The position numbers and the translations under genes were made by a program. A stretch of DNA of 64,000 nt from Planctomycetaceae bacterium (GTDB taxonomy: Bacteria > Planctomycetota > Planctomycetia > Pirellulales > Pirellulaceae). The notes below the pieces were generated by a model. It searched no databases. It saw only the letters and a program-made list of their open reading frames with translations, and had not been told where the DNA came from. The stretch is from contig JAJTFC010000009.1 in NCBI GenBank assembly GCA_021298315.1, forward strand, positions 53,124 to 117,123, given 5' to 3'. Positions 51,582-59,359 of the stretch are shown here, piece by piece (within the stretch, counting starts at the first letter, position 1; each line of letters starts with the position of its first letter).

Positions 51582-52883
51582 TCAAGGCTTAGCCCGAGAC
51601 TCGCTTAGCAAATACTCCGCTTGCTCGTCGGCAAGCTGAGCCTCTCGCACTAAACCACGACGGCGATAGAGCTCAGCAAGATTCCGCCATGAATAGGGGG
51701 TCGGTCCAGCATCGATCGCTTTTTGCAGAGCTTTGGCAGCCTCTTCGAGCGAACCAAGATGAAGCAAGTTGTAGCCAAGTTGGTTGGCGATGTAGCCTCG
51801 CGAAGGTGCGATCCGCAGGGCAGCTTGATAGGATGCGAGCGATTGCTGTCGCAGCACCTCTTGGAGTTTCGGGGCGAATTCCAACTCTCGTTCGTAGGTT
51901 TTCCCTAGAGCATACAGCAGGTCAGCAGCCCATGGGTGATTTAAGGTCGCTTGGGGAAGTAGATCCGAAAATGTTTCGAGTGGCTGGGCGATCTGATCTG
52001 CAGGAGAATATGTGCACTCGTCGAGCTCACGGAAAGCATGTTGCAAGGCCGATTCGTGAGGCATCGATCTGCGGATTGCCGACCGTCGAGGAGATTGGTC
52101 GACCGCCGGGCCTGAGAGTTGATCGAGCTTGCGAGCAAGCAGCGTCAGCCCGTTTCGTATCTCATCTCTTGCGCTATGAACGCTGTTTTTACGCAAAAGC
52201 GAATCGCAAGCTTGCAACTTGGCAAGCAATTCTGGGCGCAGCTCTTGCCAAGCGGCATCGGCGGCTCGTTCGATTCGCGATCTTGATTCCTTTCCCTCTG
52301 CAGAGCGGCTCGGAACCCACTGGTCGTTGAGGAACTGAAACAATCCCGGGTCGCTTAAGTCCAATAGATAGTCTTTCGGAAAGCTGGCCACAAGGCGACG
52401 CTGTTGTTCATTGCGTTGCCTCGCTGCTTTCTTGCCCTTGTTGCCTTCATCTTGCTCATCGCCGATTATCTCAAGATCATCTGAGCCGGAGACCAATTCA
52501 GATCGCAAGGCCGATCGTTCTGAAAAATCCACATCCGGCAAACCGCGTGAGATCTTGTTTCCAAGTCGCGAGGGTTGGCCATTGGATGATTGAAAGGGGG
52601 AAGCCGGATCGGCAGCATCAAATGCATCCGATGAACCAGAATCCAAGACGACTCCTTGTTGGGGGAGTTGATTCCATTGGCCTTGGGTGCTACTCGAAAG
52701 CGGTTTTGGTGGCATCAACCGCAAGGGCTCTGTCGGTGAGACGATCGACTGGGCCGTTAAAGAACAAGCCATGATCCCAAGGAGAAGAAGCGATCCGACG
52801 CCGCGAACCAATAGCCTTGGGAGGGTCTCTTGACTCGAGATTGGCGAAAGGTTTTCGGTTGTGGTCGGAAAGTGCGAATCCAT
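51582..52883 (-). CDS. TPR-containing membrane/periplasmic protein
   Basis: About 433 aa from the ATG at 52883 (MDSHFPTT). A hydrophobic segment at about residues 28-47 (LLVRGVGSLLLLGIMACSLT) is a signal or anchor. The N-terminal half is low-complexity and charged (DEQDEGNKGKKAARQRNEQQ). The C-terminal ~120 residues form TPR-like helices: YQAALRIAPSRGYIANQLGY and GSLEEAAKALQKAIDAGPTP, then WRNLAELYRRRGLVREAQ. No enzymatic motif is seen. Function unknown; probably a protein-protein scaffold. Confidence 0.68.
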   Translation of the reverse strand: MDSHFPTTTENLSPISSQETLPRLLVRGVGSLLLLGIMACSLTAQSIVSPTEPLRLMPPKPLSSSTQGQWNQLPQQGVVLDSGSSDAFDAADPASPFQSSNGQPSRLGNKISRGLPDVDFSERSALRSELVSGSDDLEIIGDEQDEGNKGKKAARQRNEQQRRLVASFPKDYLLDLSDPGLFQFLNDQWVPSRSAEGKESRSRIERAADAAWQELRPELLAKLQACDSLLRKNSVHSARDEIRNGLTLLARKLDQLSGPAVDQSPRRSAIRRSMPHESALQHAFRELDECTYSPADQIAQPLETFSDLLPQATLNHPWAADLLYALGKTYERELEFAPKLQEVLRQQSLASYQAALRIAPSRGYIANQLGYNLLHLGSLEEAAKALQKAIDAGPTPYSWRNLAELYRRRGLVREAQLADEQAEYLLSESRAKP

Positions 52884-53070
52884 ATCCGAAGTCATCGGAG
52901 GATCGAGTCAGCTCGATTGAGCTCGGATAGGACTGGTGAACCAAGCGGCACCGATCCAAGCGATTCTCTAGGCATGAAACGAACAGTCCCCGCAGTTTAA
53001 CACTATGTCGGTTGTCAAACTGTAGGGACTTTGACGTTCGTATCGAACGATGATCAAGAACGGTCAGCGA

Positions 53071-53817
53071 TTACTTGTCTTCGGCGATCTGAGGATAAAC
53101 CACCCCGGCCAAGAAGGCACCGATGATGGGAGCGACCCAGAATAACCAAACCTGGGTGATTGCACTGGTGTCTTGACCAAAGATCGCAAGGATCAGAGCC
53201 GGACCGGTGCTTCGGGCAGGATTGACCGAGAGGTTCGTCACAGGGATCCCGATCAGGTGGATCAGTGTTAATCCCAACCCAATTGCAATCGGAGCAAAGC
53301 CCGCTGGAGCTCGCTTGTCGGTAGCCCCTAGGATGATCATCAGAAAGAAGAAAGTCAGGACGACTTCGGCGAGAAAAGCCGACACGAGGTTGTATTTGCC
53401 TGGCGAATATTCTTCAAATCCGTTGCACGCAAATCGGCCCTCTAGGCTAAATCCTGGAGCACCGCTTGCAATAAAATACAAGACAAAAGCGCCGAGGAAC
53501 CCGCCAGCGACTTGGGAGATCACATAAGGAACCAAGTCCGAGGATGGGAATCGCTTAGCGATCATCAATCCGACGCTGACCGCAGGGTTCAAGTGGCAAC
53601 CTGAGATGTGGCCAATCGCATAGGCCATCGTCAGTACCGTCAGACCGAAAGCCAACGAGACTCCAACGAACCCGATCCCAAGGTTGAGCAAGGTAGGTCC
53701 ACCTGCATGCGCCATTTCCTTGGCGAACAGAGCTGCCAAAACCGCACTACCGCAACCGCCAAAGACCAACCAGAACGTGCCAATAAACTCAGCGGCACAA
53801 CGCTTACCAATATTCAT
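53071..53817 (-). CDS. aqpZ: Aquaporin Z
   Basis: 248 aa from the ATG at 53817 (MNIGKRC), which has AAGGAG at 6 nt. The track start adds 25 residues. Six membrane helices with two NPA loops, [12 protein letters not shown] and [15 protein letters not shown], are the water channel family hallmark. [17 protein letters not shown] and [16 protein letters not shown] match E. coli AqpZ closely, and the His in HLIGIPV fits a water-selective pore. An inserted loop of about 35 residues ([20 protein letters not shown]) occurs between helices 3 and 4. It would move water across the inner membrane. Confidence 0.95.
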   Translation of the reverse strand: MNIGKRCAAEFIGTFWLVFGGCGSAVLAALFAKEMAHAGGPTLLNLGIGFVGVSLAFGLTVLTMAYAIGHISGCHLNPAVSVGLMIAKRFPSSDLVPYVISQVAGGFLGAFVLYFIASGAPGFSLEGRFACNGFEEYSPGKYNLVSAFLAEVVLTFFFLMIILGATDKRAPAGFAPIAIGLGLTLIHLIGIPVTNLSVNPARSTGPALILAIFGQDTSAITQVWLFWVAPIIGAFLAGVVYPQIAEDK

Positions 53818-54142
53818 CATTCGCTCCTTAATAAAGAGAAATCCAACACAACGAGGGATCCAATGGCAATTCGCGCGCTGCTCCTTGCGCAAAGAATCCT
53901 TGTCGGGCTCACTACCCAGAAGCTCCCTATATTACAGATTCCATCGTTTCGTGCCACGTACCCTCTGGAACTTCCCACCGCTCAACAAAAATCACAGTAG
54001 CTCCTAATCCAGCGAAAATCCCAAGTAAATTTCCCTCTCAGGTCCCTCAGGGGGTGAACTTTCAAGGGACTTGCGCGTCTAACTCGATGGTTAGCAAGGT
54101 TGCTTGTTTTCGACGTTTTTGGGCAGAAAGCTTATTACCAGG
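53818..54142. other. 325-bp divergent spacer, aqpZ / BCS1-like
   Basis: Holds the aqpZ ribosome-binding site at its left end. ORFs on the plus strand at 53608-54007 are shadows of aqpZ that run into this spacer. I see no hairpin or promoter that I would defend. Confidence 0.35.
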
Positions 54143-55447
54143 ATGATTCAGGAATTTTGGCACTACCTATCGAACCTTCTGCAGAACAACCAAATTTTTA
54201 GTGGTGGTTTGGTGCTGATGGTCGGTGGTGCGCTCTTGGCCTACTTTCGACAAGTCCCAGCGCAGATCTACCAGTTTGTCCGTCGCCGTGTGATCACCGA
54301 GATCGACATCTTGGATCGTGATCCAGCCTTCCAGTGGATCGAAAAATGGTTGGCCCAACATACCTATGCGAAAAACCGAGCTCGCTCGCTAACGGTCAAG
54401 ACCGAGTCGATCGATTACGATGAACGGCGCGATAACCCGAACATGGATCCACGCCCACGCATCCTCTTTACACCTGCTCCAGGTGTCCACTGGCTCTTCT
54501 TTAGGAATCGTTTGATCTGCTTACACCGCGAGCGTCCAAAGCCCAACGAAGGTTCCGGGCAAACCGTTAACGTGCGAGAGTGCTTCAACATCACCATTTT
54601 TTCGCGTGACCGCAAACTGGCTCAGCAACTCCTCGAAGAAGCCCGCGATGTCGCCATACCGAAGTCCGAATTGCGGCTGACGGTCCACCGTGCCGGCCAA
54701 GGCTACTGGATGGAGCAAATGAAACGGCTGCCTAGGCCTGTCGATTCGGTCATTCTTGCCAACGGCTTGATGGACGACTTGCTCGAAGACGCCAAAACAT
54801 TCCTCGCCCGTCGCGAATGGTATGTCCAGCGAGGGATCCCTTACCGACGCGGCTATCTTTTGCACGGACCTCCAGGCACTGGCAAGAGCTCGGCGGTTGT
54901 TGCTCTGGCCTCCGCACTCCAAATGGATATTGCCGTGTTGAGCCTGGGCGATTCAAACCTCGATGATAACAGCATCTCTGAACTCTTCAGCTCGATCCCA
55001 GTCAACAGCATCGTGCTCATGGAAGACATCGACTGCGCGTTTTTGGAACGCAAAGAGGGGGAGGATAAGCGGAGCAAGGTGACATTCAGTGGACTGCTCA
55101 ATGCCATCGATGGTGTCGCTGCTGGCGAAGGCCGCTTGCTGTTTGCAACGACCAACCATATCGCTCGGCTCGACCCAGCCCTGATCCGTCCAGGTCGAAT
55201 CGATCGGAAGCTTTACATCGGCCCGGCCAATCGCGAACAAGCCCAACGGCTCTTCCTAAGATTCTTCCCTGAAGCTTCGGCAGAATCGACTCAAGCCTTT
55301 GCCCAGAAGATCCCGCTAGGCAAAATCACCATGTCTGCGCTTCAGACTCACCTACTGATGTACGCAGACGATATGCACGGTGCGATCGAACAACTCGACG
55401 ATATGATCGAAACATTCGAGTACCAAGTCCCCGTCGAGTCTGCCTGA
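54143..55447 (+). CDS. BCS1-like AAA ATPase
   Basis: About 434 aa from the ATG at 54143. The track starts 13 codons earlier. A transmembrane helix (FSGGLVLMVGGALLAYF) is followed by a BCS1-type N domain (DRDPAFQWIEKWLAQHTYAK, LTVKTESIDY) and the AAA+ core: Walker A GPPGTGKSS, Walker B SIVLMEDIDCAFLE, sensor LFATTNHIARLDPAL and the arginine finger region RPGRIDRKL. Mitochondrial Bcs1 exports the folded Rieske protein; the bacterial homologues are poorly studied and may have another client. No bc1 or Rieske gene is adjacent. Its stop abuts hisD, which converges from the other strand. Confidence 0.85.
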   Translation: MIQEFWHYLSNLLQNNQIFSGGLVLMVGGALLAYFRQVPAQIYQFVRRRVITEIDILDRDPAFQWIEKWLAQHTYAKNRARSLTVKTESIDYDERRDNPNMDPRPRILFTPAPGVHWLFFRNRLICLHRERPKPNEGSGQTVNVRECFNITIFSRDRKLAQQLLEEARDVAIPKSELRLTVHRAGQGYWMEQMKRLPRPVDSVILANGLMDDLLEDAKTFLARREWYVQRGIPYRRGYLLHGPPGTGKSSAVVALASALQMDIAVLSLGDSNLDDNSISELFSSIPVNSIVLMEDIDCAFLERKEGEDKRSKVTFSGLLNAIDGVAAGEGRLLFATTNHIARLDPALIRPGRIDRKLYIGPANREQAQRLFLRFFPEASAESTQAFAQKIPLGKITMSALQTHLLMYADDMHGAIEQLDDMIETFEYQVPVESA

Positions 55448-56662
55448 TCAGTCCAATCGTATCTTTACACTCTGGCGGTGCGCAGTGAGCCCCTCTTTGT
55501 CAGCCAACTGGGTCACGTGGGGCTCGATCGCTCGCAAGCCATCGAGGGTAAATTCGACTTCGCTGTAGGATCTTAGAAAATGATTGGCAGACAACCCCGA
55601 TGCCCATCGTGCCGTCCCTCCCGTTGGTAAGACGTGCGATGGACCGGCCGCGTAATCTCCTAGTGCCACTGGAGAATAATGCCCCTTGAAAATCGCTCCT
55701 GCATTTCGGATTTGACTCGAATACCGATCGGGATCGTCCACAGAAATCTGCAAATGCTCAGGAGCCAACCGATCGCAGATCCTAACGACTTCTTGCTCGG
55801 AGTCGCACAAGATGCTGGCGCCAAATTTGATAAGCGAATCCTTCGCCAACTCGGCTCGCTCGAGCCGCGTTAGTTGTAGTTGGATCTGCTCATCGATTTG
55901 GTCAAGCATCTTCGCATCCGATGAAAGGACGATACTCGAACCGGGCGAATGTTCGGCTTGAGCGATCAAATCCGAAGCGGCATTGGGAGACTTGGTGGTC
56001 CGGTCTGCAATCACCACCACCTCGCTAGGGCCGGCAATCGAGTCGATCGCGACGGTTCCATAAACCAATCGCTTGGCAAGTGCCACAAAAAGATTCCCTG
56101 GCCCGACGATCATGTCGACGGGTGGTGCCATAATCGCGATTTGCTTGACTCCTGCAATTTGCGCCGGTACAGCGGTCATTAACACGGTCGAGGGATAAGC
56201 CGCCGCACCACCCGGGACACATATTCCGATCCGCTCAAGTGGCCTGTACCGCTGCTTGAGAACCTGCCCCAACCCATCGGTCAGCTCGACATCCTTGTGC
56301 AAAATCGCTTGCTGAAACCTCGCAATGTTGTTTCTAATCGCACGAACTGCCTGCAGAAACTCAGGAGCAACCGCTTTGTGCGCTTCGACCATTCGCTCGC
56401 TGGGCACCCTCAGTCGGCTTGCATCCATCCGAGGATCGTCCAGTGCCCGAGCATACTTCAATACCGCTTGGGTCCCCTGGATCCTGACCTCACGACAAAT
56501 CCTCTCGACAACCTGCTGTGGACTGATCGCTTCACCAAATAGCGACATGGTCAGTTGCGCAGATCGTTCAGATACGACTGTCCCATCGGGACTCAATTTC
56601 TTTCGCAATTCGTCGAGTCGCTCTTCGAAATCACGGGCCGATGTATCGAGTCGTGTGAGCAT
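55448..56662 (-). CDS. hisD: Histidinol dehydrogenase with an apparent internal deletion
   Basis: Last two steps of histidine biosynthesis (histidinol to histidine, NAD+-dependent, Zn2+). 404 aa against the usual 430-445. The N-terminal domain is complete to GICVPGGAAAYPSTVLMTAV. Then AIMAPP joins directly to VDMIVGPGN (residues 181/182, near 56119). The family normally has about 39-45 residues here, including the conserved GGAQAIAALA block. The zinc ligand region LIAQAEHSPGS and the catalytic LAPEHLQI are present. The frame is kept, so this could be a real variant, a defective allele or a collapsed assembly. Function is doubtful as read. Confidence 0.88.
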   Translation of the reverse strand: MLTRLDTSARDFEERLDELRKKLSPDGTVVSERSAQLTMSLFGEAISPQQVVERICREVRIQGTQAVLKYARALDDPRMDASRLRVPSERMVEAHKAVAPEFLQAVRAIRNNIARFQQAILHKDVELTDGLGQVLKQRYRPLERIGICVPGGAAAYPSTVLMTAVPAQIAGVKQIAIMAPPVDMIVGPGNLFVALAKRLVYGTVAIDSIAGPSEVVVIADRTTKSPNAASDLIAQAEHSPGSSIVLSSDAKMLDQIDEQIQLQLTRLERAELAKDSLIKFGASILCDSEQEVVRICDRLAPEHLQISVDDPDRYSSQIRNAGAIFKGHYSPVALGDYAAGPSHVLPTGGTARWASGLSANHFLRSYSEVEFTLDGLRAIEPHVTQLADKEGLTAHRQSVKIRLD

Positions 56663-56688
56663 CCATCCACTCTTGGGGCAGAGATTTT

Positions 56689-57438
56689 TTAAGATTGCAG
56701 AGACTGTAACTGCTCGACCGTAAAATTCACGTTGGTCGCAACCGATTGCACATCGTCATGGTCTTCGAGTTTTTCAAGCAGTTTCATCACCGATACGGCG
56801 GTATCGGAGTCGACCTCGACAGTCATCTTCGGAATACGCGTGACCTGCTTAGACTCCAAGGCAATCTGTGCAGCTTCCAGCGCATCGACCAACTCGGTGT
56901 ATACGTCGGTCGGACAAGTCACATCGTAGCCGGACTCACTCTCGGTGACATCCTCGGCACCGTTTTCAAGCGCCAACTCCATGAGCTTCTCCAGATCCAC
57001 AGCAGACTTGGCGACGTTGATTAAACCTTTGCGGTCAAAGTTGTAAGCAACACAGCCCGTTGAGCCGAGATTGCCGCCATGGTTGTCAAACAACTTGCGG
57101 ATCTCAGGGGCCGTTCGGTTGCGATTGTCAGTCATGATATCGCATAGGATCGCAACGCCACCGGGACCATAGCCCTCATAGAGCACCTCTTCAACATCAC
57201 CCCCATCGAGCTCCCCTGTCCCCTTCTTGATCGCTCGATCGATGTTGTCTTTGGGCAACGAGACCGCTTTAGCATCGAGGATCGCAGCTCGCAAACGGAT
57301 GTTGCTCGATGGATCCCCTCCCCCTAGCTTTGCAGCAACAATGATCGCCTTGGAAAGCTTGCTCCAGAGTTTACTGCGTTTGCTGTCAACGAGCGCTTTT
57401 CTGTGCTTGATGTTTGCCCACTGCGAGTGTCCTGCCAT
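56689..57438 (-). CDS. yebC: YebC/PmpR-family transcription/translation factor
   Basis: 249 aa, three-domain YebC fold. The N-terminus MAGHSQWANIKHRKALVDSK is a near-perfect family signature, followed by DNIDRAIKKGTGELDGGDVE and YEGYGPGGVAILCDIMTDN, then NLGSTGCVAYNFD. Known members regulate transcription or relieve ribosome stalling at polyproline, so a DNA-binding role should not be taken for granted. The start codon and length are standard. The gene precedes hisD on the same strand by 26 bp and may be co-transcribed. Confidence 0.95.
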   Translation of the reverse strand: MAGHSQWANIKHRKALVDSKRSKLWSKLSKAIIVAAKLGGGDPSSNIRLRAAILDAKAVSLPKDNIDRAIKKGTGELDGGDVEEVLYEGYGPGGVAILCDIMTDNRNRTAPEIRKLFDNHGGNLGSTGCVAYNFDRKGLINVAKSAVDLEKLMELALENGAEDVTESESGYDVTCPTDVYTELVDALEAAQIALESKQVTRIPKMTVEVDSDTAVSVMKLLEKLEDHDDVQSVATNVNFTVEQLQSLQS

Positions 57439-57497
57439 GGATGATGCTCCAATGTATTTTCGATAAACTGTGATTCAGTAAATGGTAGGGTGTAACT

Positions 57498-58811
57498 CTA
57501 CCGTGGCTTCTTCTTCGTCAAGTTCGTACCTACCGAAGCGTTATTTCCTTTGACCGGAGCTTTACCAGCCTTGCTTGAATCCTTGGATTCTTTTTTGATC
57601 GGTTTGCTCTTGTCGTTTTTGGACTTTTCAGGCTTGCCCTTTTCAGGCTTGCTCTTATCGGATTTACCGGTTTGAGGTTTGCTATCAGCAGGCTTGCCTT
57701 TGACTGGCTTACCCTTTTCGAGCTTGCCCTTCTCAGTTGTGCTTTTGGATGGTTTGCTGCTTTCGGGCTTGGACTTTGCGTTTTTGTCCGCCTTGGACAA
57801 GTCCGGTTTGCTAGAGGTCGATTTACCAGCCGCCGGCTTGGGTGTCGGCTTGTTAGGTGACTTGGTTTCCTTGGAAACCGTCGGCTTGAGAGCACCTGCC
57901 TTTTGCGACTCGACAGGCTTTGTCGTCTCTTTGGGCTTAGCCGCTGTATCCTTCGTCCCCGTATCCTTAGTCGCCGGCGATTTGGCAGCCGTTCCCTTGG
58001 CTAGCGTCTGCTCGGCAGTGGCCTTCGGTGCACTGGCAATAGGCTCTGGTTTCTTCAGTTGTGGTTCTTTGGTGCCCGATGTTTTCGGCGGTGGAACCTT
58101 CGAGCCTTTTGCCTTCGAATCGCTTGCTTGCTCTTCAGGCTTGGGCTTGGTCTTGTAAGCGACTCCCATCTCTTTAAGAACAGCCAGAGGTGCGGCGCTT
58201 CGAGGATGGTGGTACAAGTCGCCGGCGAACTGATGCATCAGACCCGCGAACTCAACCCCTTTATTCTTAGGAATTGCTCGTTCGATTCCAGGAATCGCTT
58301 TCTTTTGCAATTCGGCCAGCGTCAATATCTCGCATTGCCACATCGCATCGCAGATCAAGTTGCTTGCAGGGATCGAATGGCCACCCAAGGCGTGTTGGGA
58401 AACGTAGGAAACCACAAAAGGTGACATCCCCTTCCAAGCTTCCAACTCTGCAGTTGCCTTGCCCAAGTTCGCTTTCTTCATGTCGTCGATATCGTACTGA
58501 TACCGCGTTTCAAAGATCGATTGCAAGCACTGCTTAATCCTCGATGCAGCTTGCAAAGGAAACGGCAAGGGCTTGAGAGCCTCCGCCAATTCAGCGACCG
58601 TCGTGACTCGGACTTCATTCCAATCGAAATAAGTCTGCTGCAACTTGGCAAACCCCTCGTCGGCTTGCTCGATGCGGGCGTCTTCCAGGCAGCATGCATA
58701 CAAAAGATGCTCAAGCACCGAACGCTCCGGAGGCTCAGCAAGAGGCTTGTAATGCTTTCTCAAAGACTTTAACAGGTTTTCGTATTTGACCGTTCGGTTT
58801 CCGGAACTCAT
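57498..58811 (-). CDS. Endonuclease III-like HhH protein with H1-like tail
   Basis: 437 aa in two parts. Residues ~1-215 form an all-helical endonuclease III-like fold: RSVLEHLLYACCLEDARIEQ, a helix-hairpin-helix-like region around TAELEAWKGMSPFVVSYVSQ, and LICDAMWQCEILTLAELQKK. I cannot place the catalytic Lys/Asp pair with certainty or see the [4Fe-4S] cysteines. Residues ~225-437 are low-complexity, very rich in Lys, Ser, Pro, Ala and Thr, with repeats of the type KSKPEKGKPEKSK, as in histone H1. The tail would bind nucleic acid non-specifically. A DNA repair or chromatin role is inferred. Confidence 0.72.
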   Translation of the reverse strand: MSSGNRTVKYENLLKSLRKHYKPLAEPPERSVLEHLLYACCLEDARIEQADEGFAKLQQTYFDWNEVRVTTVAELAEALKPLPFPLQAASRIKQCLQSIFETRYQYDIDDMKKANLGKATAELEAWKGMSPFVVSYVSQHALGGHSIPASNLICDAMWQCEILTLAELQKKAIPGIERAIPKNKGVEFAGLMHQFAGDLYHHPRSAAPLAVLKEMGVAYKTKPKPEEQASDSKAKGSKVPPPKTSGTKEPQLKKPEPIASAPKATAEQTLAKGTAAKSPATKDTGTKDTAAKPKETTKPVESQKAGALKPTVSKETKSPNKPTPKPAAGKSTSSKPDLSKADKNAKSKPESSKPSKSTTEKGKLEKGKPVKGKPADSKPQTGKSDKSKPEKGKPEKSKNDKSKPIKKESKDSSKAGKAPVKGNNASVGTNLTKKKPR

Positions 58812-58876
58812 CGATCGTTCCTTTTCCTTTCAATCGCTCTTATTCAGTTACATCAAAGGTTGCTGTCTGGGTTCGT

Positions 58877-59359
58877 CTACTGCTTGCGACGTTTTTTTCC
58901 CTGCGTGTCTTCTTCAGAATCTTCGTCTTCAAACTCGCCGTCAGGTGCAAGATCATCGAGTATTTCTTCGATCGATTTGTCCTCCAAAGGCGGATCATCG
59001 CTAGCCTTACCGTCGCGCTCTTTGGCAATCTGCTCGAGAATCTGCTGTACAGCTACGGACTTTTTGACCCCGTCGTCGATGACAAACGATAAGCGGGGGA
59101 TGTAGCGAGTCTCGATTCGATCGGCAATCTTCGATTGGAGAAAGCCAACAGAATTCTGAAGCCCTTTGAGCACCGTTCTCTGCTGGGCATCGCTCCCCAT
59201 AACGCTTACCAATACCTTGGCCTCCCGCATATCGGGAGTCACTTCGACCCCGACGACGGTGACATTCTGCACGCGAGGGTCTCTCAATTCGGTAAGGATC
59301 GCCATCGAGACGACTCCGCGAATCGCCTCGGCAGCTTTTAGCAACCTTCGTGAACTCAT
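58877..59359 (-). CDS. rbfA: Ribosome-binding factor A
   Basis: 160 aa, KH-fold factor for 30S maturation at low temperature. Conserved landmarks are [50 protein letters not shown] and the C-terminal [12 protein letters not shown]. The ~45-residue acidic tail ([20 protein letters not shown]) is longer than usual and ends in KKRRKQ. The ATG overlaps the infB stop by 4 bp, typical for the nusA-infB-rbfA operon. Confidence 0.93.
   Translation of the reverse strand: MSSRRLLKAAEAIRGVVSMAILTELRDPRVQNVTVVGVEVTPDMREAKVLVSVMGSDAQQRTVLKGLQNSVGFLQSKIADRIETRYIPRLSFVIDDGVKKSVAVQQILEQIAKERDGKASDDPPLEDKSIEEILDDLAPDGEFEDEDSEEDTQGKKRRKQ

Noticed and set aside
53608-54007. ORFs opposite and upstream of aqpZ
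   Set aside because: Antisense shadows of aqpZ extended into the spacer.
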